Source: Crossaster papposus (Eukaryota; Echinodermata; Asteroidea; Velatida; Solasteridae). Taken from it: a DNA stretch of 64,000 nucleotides. The position numbers and the translations under genes were made by a program. The notes beneath the pieces are model-generated. The model saw nothing but the letters and a program-made list of their open reading frames with translations. It did no database searches and had not been told where the DNA came from. How positions within the stretch are numbered: the stretch's first letter is position 1; every line of letters starts with the position of its first letter. Shown piece after piece: positions 52,101-61,100 of the stretch. Where the stretch lies: assembly GCA_037893245.1 (NCBI GenBank), contig JBAIAA010000104.1, positions 558,001-622,000 on the forward strand, written 5' to 3'.

Positions 52101-55100
52101 ATTCCATTTACCGACTTCTTTTACATAATTCTAATTGTCTTTTTATTTATCCCGTCCACCCATCTGCATTTTTAATTGTTTTATTATGCCAGTATTTGGT
52201 CCGTGTACATGTATGCGTTTGTGATCTGTGTTGTGATGGGTTGGAGTGACACGCCTTTTTTGATGACAGAGTTTTATTCACTTTTAGTTTTCTCTTTGGC
52301 TGTCGAGTTATTCTTGTTCTTTTAATTAAATTTATACTTTTGGTGTAGAATGTCTGCATAAAGTAATAATAATAGCTAAATTAGGCCAAATTTACACTTC
52401 GTAATATGGAGTTTGAGAGGAGTCTTCAATACAAAAACCTCACAACACTCGCAATAACCCATGTGTTTGATGCTCGGAAGCATTTTTCTCTAAAAGTGGC
52501 ACACACTCGATTTTAAGTGCAAGTGGTTAATCAAACATATATATCTTTGAAATGACAAACGCAAATAGGGTAAAACAAACAACATTTGAAAGCTTATTGA
52601 AATATCTTGCAGCTCGTACAAACAACATTAAATGCTAAATATCTAATGAGAAAAACAACACGTTCCACTTGCACCATTATTATTATTATTCTGGTTTATT
52701 CGTATTAAAACACGAGGTAGGCAGCCACAGAAGAGTAGCTGAAGTGACCACGTTTACACTTTACAAGAATTAAAAATTGTTACATAGCAGTTAAAAAGAA
52801 TGGAAGTATAAAATTACACAAAGTACTCACTTGCACCTATATTGTAAACAATTAAGAATTACAAAAGTTTAGCTAAAACAGGAATTGTGGACTTCATGTA
52901 TCTATCAGTTTTGGACTACCATGGGGGACACGATGTAGAATCTATTACATAATACCTGTTTATGTAGAGTCCATCATGTTATAATTGCTGCACATGATTC
53001 TCAATAACATTTCTAGAACAAACAATACAAACCAATGACAGACCTCATAGAACATCTTGTGTGAGGATCTGATGACTGTGCGGCCGTACCAGACTTGACT
53101 GACTTCATAAGTCTGAGGATCCAGTTGCCACAAAACGCTCACTGCGTAACGATCCACTCCACCAATCAGAGAGCAAAGATCTGCGCTCAGAATTGCAGGC
53201 AGCATGTCATAGCGTCGGTCGGCAAGATACACAGTTGTTGATCTGTGAGTTAACAGAAAAATGCAGAAAGTAAAACTCTCTTTTGATAAAGGTTTCTTTG
53301 TAAAATTTGTTCAGTAAACTTACTGATTGCCCACAAATTTTGTAAATATTGTTGTATTTATAACATTTCCCTCAAAGATGCTAAATTTTTGAAACAATAA
53401 AATATTAATCTACCTAATTTTCTACACTATTTAGACCTAAAATTTTAAGTAGATATCTTGACAAAGTGCATTTTTCAAGTGCAAAAAAACCAAACATTAG
53501 AAATCTGTCTGAATCTGTCAGGATTATTCGGGATGTTTAAACTATTAGTGTACACTGTACATGCTCTGCATGTACCACATCTCTTACAGAACAGTGCCAG
53601 AATAATACATTTATTAGGATCGTCTTAAATAAAAAGGCAAATAACAATCACTTTATAGTCAAAGATGGTGGAGTGTCGTGGCCGAGCGGTTAAGAGCTCG
53701 GTTTTCTGTTCTGCAGAGCGTGAGTTCGAGTCCCGGTGTCGACACGTGTGTCCTTAAGCAAGGCAATTAAACCACCATTGCTTTGTCCTTCGGATGGGAC
53801 GTAAAGTTGTAGGTCCCGTGTGTTGTATAATTTATAATGTGTGTATATATCTTTCCCATTATAAAAAAAATTGTATAATGCACGTAAAAGAACCCAGAAC
53901 ATTTATCGCTAAGAGAAGGGGTTTGCCCCGGTGTTCCTGGCTGACACAGCCTCTGTTTACGGGGTTTTTCTGGCTTACGAGCTACAGTGCCTTGAGCGCT
54001 TTTGAAGGATCCTTGGTTTCATTACCAGAAAATAATAATAATAATAATAATAACAAGTTTTACCTCTGTTTGGCCTCCAGATCTGTGAGTGAATTGGGTT
54101 GGACAAAGTAGGAGACATCAGCAATGTGAACTCCTAGTTCCAACAGCTTACCATTCTTCAACTTCCTATCACAAAAAAACAATTAACAGCTACTAGTTCC
54201 CAGTTAGTTTGTAAGTTAAGTATGAATTATTATCATAACTCTTATTTTAATAACTATAATAGGAAAAAATTGGCAGTTCATTCACTTATTTCCATATTAA
54301 ACTCGGTTCCATGTCAAAAACTAATTAACAAATGTAATTAAGTGTAAGCGACGGCACAACCATTTTGCTTGACCACCTATCCTATCATAAGGACAAAATA
54401 TCATCGACTGTATACTGCGTCTTCCATCTATCACAGTATCTGTCCTACCTTATGGACAATGTATCTACATGTACTGTATACTGTATCTTCGATCTATCAC
54501 GGTATCTGTCCTACCTTATGGACAACGTATCATCTACTTTTTACTGTGTCTTTCAAATATCACGGTATCTGTCCTATCTTATGGACAACGCATCATCTAC
54601 TGTATACTGTGTCTTCCATCTATCACAGTGTCTGTCCTACCTTATGGACAACGTATCATCTACATCTTCACATCCTTTGGGATCAATACTGAAGACAAGA
54701 TGTGTCTTGCGGAGGTCCCGTCGCTGCAATATTTCCCCTTCCCCTGTTTTCCAGGGATTTTCTTCAGAATTGGTTGGTAATTCTTTCACCTCAAATAAAA
54801 ATGTCCATTGAATTTTTATTTGTTATTACAATTAGCTAATTAGTGCCCCTGGAAGTATATTTAATAGCTACCGGTATGCTACATCGCAGAAAAACAATTG
54901 CTAATAAAAGATCAGTTTCTGGTGTTGCAAGGCAAATTCAGAGAATTCATAATCTGAGAAAAACCTGCGAATTAAAGGTAACAGTAAAAGAAGTAGAAAT
55001 ATTCCACAAATGGTTCTCAAACAATGACGAAATCATGATAATAGACCTTATACACATGACGACAGAGTTATATAGAGAGCAATGGTTTTGTATTCTATGA

Positions 55101-58100
55101 GTAAACTATTTCTGCATTCATTGTTAATAAATTAGTTGAAACTAATAAAAACACACCCTCTATGAGACATTCGCAACATAAAAGGAAGACCTTAGATCAG
55201 AATAACAAAAAATGCTTCCTTGTGCCCCTCACCTAGATAAACATACATTTGTTTGACTGAGACTCAAACAGCAAAATAATAACTAACTTGATAGAGTAAT
55301 GGACCACAAACTCATGTGTACACAGGGCCATCATCACAAGGCCACTAGAAGTCATTCACAAGTTTGTTGAAACTCCAGTCACAAGTAAATAACAAACATG
55401 TCTGGCCACAATTAAATTACAAGTTCTTTCACAAGTAATTATAAATGGGTCAGATCATTCTACCAACTTTAAACACGGTTTTGTTATGTCCAGAACTTGT
55501 GGTGAGGCATTTCAGTACCTCTGCATATCACACAAGCTTAAAGTTAGGTACTCTTACCTGAAATACAAGTCAGTAGCTACATGTATAAACAATTTAACAT
55601 TGTGTACCCTAGCATGACACTTGTTACATTGAAACATATCCCTTGTAATTCAAATACATTATGGTTCCATTTAGTTGTCAGGTAGTAGTATGCAGAAGTT
55701 TGTACAATAAATCCTGCAATGCGACAACAAGATGAAAACAAGACACTGTTCTTGATAATTAAAGCTTTTTTTTGATGAAATGCATGTAATTTAAAATGTC
55801 ATACTTTGTGTCCCAACCTCATGGAATGACCCAAATTATAAGTCCTTTTACAGCCAGATAACTGGGGATGGACTTGAAAACCAGATAACTGGGGATGGAC
55901 TTGAAAACCAGATAACTGGGGATGGACTTGAAAACCAGATAACTGGGGATGGACTTGAAAACCAGATAACTGGGGATGGACTTGTGGATATTGACTCCAC
56001 TGTAACACATACCTGACCCTCGGAGAATGCCCCAGCAGAGACGCTGTTCTCAACCAAGATGGCAGCTATCTGTGTTTCCAGGCTGTCCATTGGCCCAAGT
56101 GACCGCACAAAATGACCGTTGGGATACAGGGAGTCTATTTCCCAGGAGTCAATACGCACAATAATTCTGTCAAAAATAACCAACGATAAGGAGCAGTATA
56201 GATATTATTTGCAACATTTTATATCTAAGGTTGGTAAACTCTCTCAAACCTTGAAAAGAATCACCTAATATTAATTATTAATTAATAACCTGTGATCTCG
56301 GAGCGCCTGTGCTTGTCTAGTGCTGATGCGTATCTTGGGTATACGGTAATCCCACGGAATGACCAGGACCTTGCCTGCTCCAGAACCTTGACTCTGAGAA
56401 AATAAAAAACAACAGATGTCAACAAATTCTCAACTGTTTCTATAATAAGCTGGCATGTGAATCATCAATGTCTTGAGTTACAAATTAAGAGTTGTAATTA
56501 ATATTTTAAAATTTGTATGAAAAATGCATGACAAACCATAACTCAGTCCACATCACTAGCCGCTCACAGTGGGTATAATTAGGAAATAACAGGGTGAGTA
56601 CCCGGTCATTACTGCGTGATAATTGACCGGGTTGGGCGATGACCAATGGTAATAGACCGAGCCGAAGGCGAGGTCTATTACCAGCGGTCATCGCCCAACC
56701 CGGTCAATTATCACGCAGTAATGACCGGGTACTCACCCTGTTATTTCCTTTAATAAATACCTTTTGTTTTAGGGAAAAAACAGTGAATTTTTGAAAGCCC
56801 GGTCAATTACTGCGTGGTAATGCCCTCCACGTGATCGAGTCTCGACCAATCAGAAGCTTTGAACTCTCCTAGGTATTTATTAATCACCAATAACAAAGTG
56901 CCTGATAATAAATATACATTTTAATGACACCACAGAGAGAGTATATATACTTGCCTCTTGTTCTTCAGGAAAGCTAGCTACATAATCCCTCCAATGTCTT
57001 TGTAACACACCCACAATGCGTCCAGTAGGCTTTATGCTGCTCTGATCTATATCGGATATATCTGCTGGATCACCTACAAGTAGACCAATCACAAATTCAA
57101 CAAATGACTGCATTTCTGTCCTATTACATGCATTACCATGCATCTGTGGCCAAATCATAAATTATGTTAAATCAAGCATCAACTAAGCTTCAAGTCAATT
57201 GCAAATCATTTTACAGGCTAAACCTTATCACAAGTCAATTACAAGCCTTATCACATGTCAATTACAAGCCACATCACAAGTCAATTACAAGCCACATCAC
57301 AAGTCAATTACAAGCCACATCACAAGTCAATTACAAGCCACATCACAAGTCAATTACAAGCCACATCACAAGTCAATTACAAGCCACATCACAAGTCAAT
57401 TACAAGCCACATCACAAGTCAATTACAAGCCACATCACAAGTCAATTACAAGCCACATCACAAGTCAATTACAAGCCACATCACAAGCCCTGTTGCAAGT
57501 AACATTTCAGGAATACTGACAGTAGAATTTAATTTGAAACTGGAAGACTTGGGACTGTGTCTTGTGACTGACTCGATTATAACTCTGCCTATTACAACTT
57601 CGGGTGGTCTATCACCAAAGGGAAACGTACCAGTTGAAGATAAAGAATTGATTTTGCCGATCCACTGTGACCTGGGGAGCAATTCAACAGCAACTTGGTC
57701 CCCATGAATGGCACGATTCCTATATTTAAAAGAAGGTTTTTGGTAATAGAACTAAATAATTATTTCCTTCTTTGTCTCATTGGCCAATACTATCAGAGTT
57801 GCACTCTTGTCTATGAGTACATTTTAATTGATTTCAAAGGCTACACAATCGTCTAATTTAGCATATTACAATACATCAACAGCCCACAACTAGATATATG
57901 TCACAAGTCAGTCTATAGGTCAGTCTATCGGTCAGTCAGTCAGTCAGTCAGTCAGTCGGTCGGTTAATCGGTAAGTCTATCGGTCAGTTGGTCGGTCGGT
58001 CAGTAAGGCAGTCGGGTAAAAATGCAGAATAAAGGCTGGCTTTTTAGGACGTATAAGGTTTATTGTTAATTACCTGTTTTTCATTCCAGCTATCAAGATG

Positions 58101-61100
58101 TCTGAATCCAAAGTGATCCCTTTATTACTGCTTCTTTTGGTGAGAAAATAAAATATAAACAAATAAACAAAGTTAAATCCATTAGTTCCTGTATCCAAAC
58201 TTATCTGCCTGTTACACCTAATGCTTCAAAAAGCCGTCCTCAATAGTTGTATGCAATAATTGGGAATAAATATATTGTAATACAATGTATTCATAAATAC
58301 CTTAGACAGTTTACCTATTCCTATTGGCCGAAAGCCCACCACATGGGCAGTTTTAAAATGGTTGATAAAACAAGGGCGTCACATACAATTTAGACGGTCA
58401 TGAAATGTAGTCCCTTCACTCTTTTATTGGTTGAAACCTCAAAAGGCATGCCCAATACTACAAACGAGTCCATATTTCACAGTCCTTAGTTTACACTGCA
58501 GCGGCAGCTTTCAATCTGCATACTATTACGCAGTAATGGCCATATTAGGAGTTGTTTACGTGTGGAACATACCATGAACGTAGCTAGATAGGGGTGTTTC
58601 ACAAAATATGAAAGTATAATTGTTCAACAAAATTGTTAAAATTTATACCAATTTGTTTTAAATATATATAACTAACATGTTTTACCGAAAGGTATGAATG
58701 GGAATAAATACATGTATGTGGTTGGCCTTTATTGGCTTGAGCATTGACATGAGTAACTATTGCTTTCTAATTTGCCTCTCTGCCAAGTCTATGTCCAGAT
58801 ATATTATTGGCTACTTGTGAAGGTAGAGGCCAGATTGAGAGGATCTCGAGCTGATGATGCAGATGGCTTGATGAACAGGGGTAATAAGTCTGAAGTGCCA
58901 TGAGACACTGTGATGGTTGTCGGTCTAGTGGTTAGGGTGCAAGAGAGGGGCTCAAATCCAACTAGGGTTATAATACAACTGGAGACCTATGATGGACTAC
59001 ATTCAAAGAAAAAAAGTGGTAAAAACCAACCTTGCATATTGGAAACCCTGACCCATAGGGTGTGTGGACACTTGTATTTAAATTAATTATTTCACCATAC
59101 GTGTTAGTGTTATTTATGTAAACCTTACAGTCCTTTTGCAATGAATGCCTCATTCTGTGCATGATATTTGTTGACTCGCAACATCCCTTCAATGTACAGT
59201 CCTGACTTGATGCCTGCTGCTAGAACATCACTCAGTAGATACTCAGTGTACTCCTTGCAACCACCTGAACCATTGGACAGAAAAAAACCATAAGTATCAT
59301 AGAAATATTGGTTTCTAAGAAAGTAGCAGTAGATTTGTTCCACTAATAAGCCCCATCCCATGTCCAATTCTTTGTCCAATCACTGCATAGATTAATGAAG
59401 AACATGTGTGCACAAAAGTTTGACATGTGTGCGTGTACATTTGATGCACACAGCTGGAATTGGTAGAGTCCACTAGGAGAGACATTTGCACTGCTGAAAG
59501 ATGTATATGTTGCTCACGAGAAGATATGGCTTTTACAAGTCGTGCATTCTTTAAACTACATTGTATGCGTGTGAACCAGTAGCTATAGTAGTGTATGGCA
59601 CATGTATGTCCCCCACTGGAGCTTGAAAAAGGCATTGTCACTTGTTGGCACATATTATTAGACTCACTCTCGTCTAACCAAACAACTGACTAGAGTACAG
59701 TCAACTTTTAGGACCAGCCATCTGATGTTGGTTGCGTCACTAGTAATCGTACGTCATAACACCGAATATTATTTTATGCCGACTGGCTACCAAAAGTGAC
59801 ACGCCTTTTTTGGCGACTGTATTTTATTTACTTTTACATGTAGTTTCCTCCTTGGCAGCCCTTCACTGTTCTTGTCCTGTCGTGTTATTCTTGTTCTTTT
59901 AATTGTTTGTATAGTTTTGCTTTATATTGTTATCTGTATGTGTGTAAAATGCCTGAATAAAGTAATAATGATAAAATAAATAATAAACTCATAAGCTTTC
60001 CCTGATGTTATTTTGCCCACGTTAAACAGTAAACTAACATTTCTAAACAATACATATTTCAAAAGATAAACATGTAGTGAGAAATGGGTGCGACATCTTT
60101 ATAGCATTTAGCACTTGCCTGCATAATTTGGCATAATAATTAGTATATGTTATAAAAATGCTGTTAAAACCAAAATGAGATGACGGTGTACCTTTTTTTT
60201 TGTCTTTGGTATCTGCCAACGACGCAGAAAGCGATTCATAGATATCATGAGCCTGAGTCAGATTAGGCCAAAACAACTCCAGATACTGATGAATATTCAT
60301 CACATGGACACCAAGGGTATTACTTGCATATTTGTCTATGGCCTAAAGAAAAAAAGAAAAAAACCAAAGTTGAATATTACTAATGTGTTAAAGGACAGAT
60401 AAATGATTTCCATGCTCACATAAGTCTTGTTTTCAAATGCCTTGGGACATTTTTTATTTGCACCTAATTATGCTCATCTGCAAGAAGGCTTCTATTTTAA
60501 CATTTCATTTAAATGGCAAAATATTTGACTGTGTTGACATCATGTACAAGCACAGGTTTGCGTGCATGCTCTCAGTAGGAGCCCAACCCCCCAAAAACTA
60601 GACGTAAGTCCATCGTAAGTCCATCGCAAGTCACAAGTCTAGTCATGCAACAAAGAATTGCCTTTACAGCTGCCTCTGTAACAGTGAAAGTGAATTTCTT
60701 GTCACTTGAGACTGAATGAAATCACGAACAGACTTGACTTAGAATCGGTCACAATTTCACATTACCACATAAAGTGGATTCATTGTGGGTATAAATATTA
60801 GCAAGTTCACACAATTGGTGGCCGTTGATAAATTCTTACTCACATGTTTACCCTGTGTTAAAAACACAATGGGTTTCTGCCCAACAAGGTGACGGTAATA
60901 CCACACAGCACTGTCATACACAACCCTAGAAGCAAAGACAAAAAATACACTATTAAATCAAAATACAACTCCAAGTCCCTTCGGTTATTAATTAAACATG
61001 GGAAAGGACTGTGTGTTGGTACTGATGATAGACCATTTTTTTAAGCCCTACTCCATGTTTTTGACCAATCAAAGTTGTGACTGTGGAAATGAGTAATGCA

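Noticed and set aside
53674-53745. tRNA gene
   Set aside because: A and B boxes and an acceptor-like stem are present, but it is continuous with a SINE body and (aat)n tail, so it is a tRNA-derived SINE head and not a functional tRNA gene.
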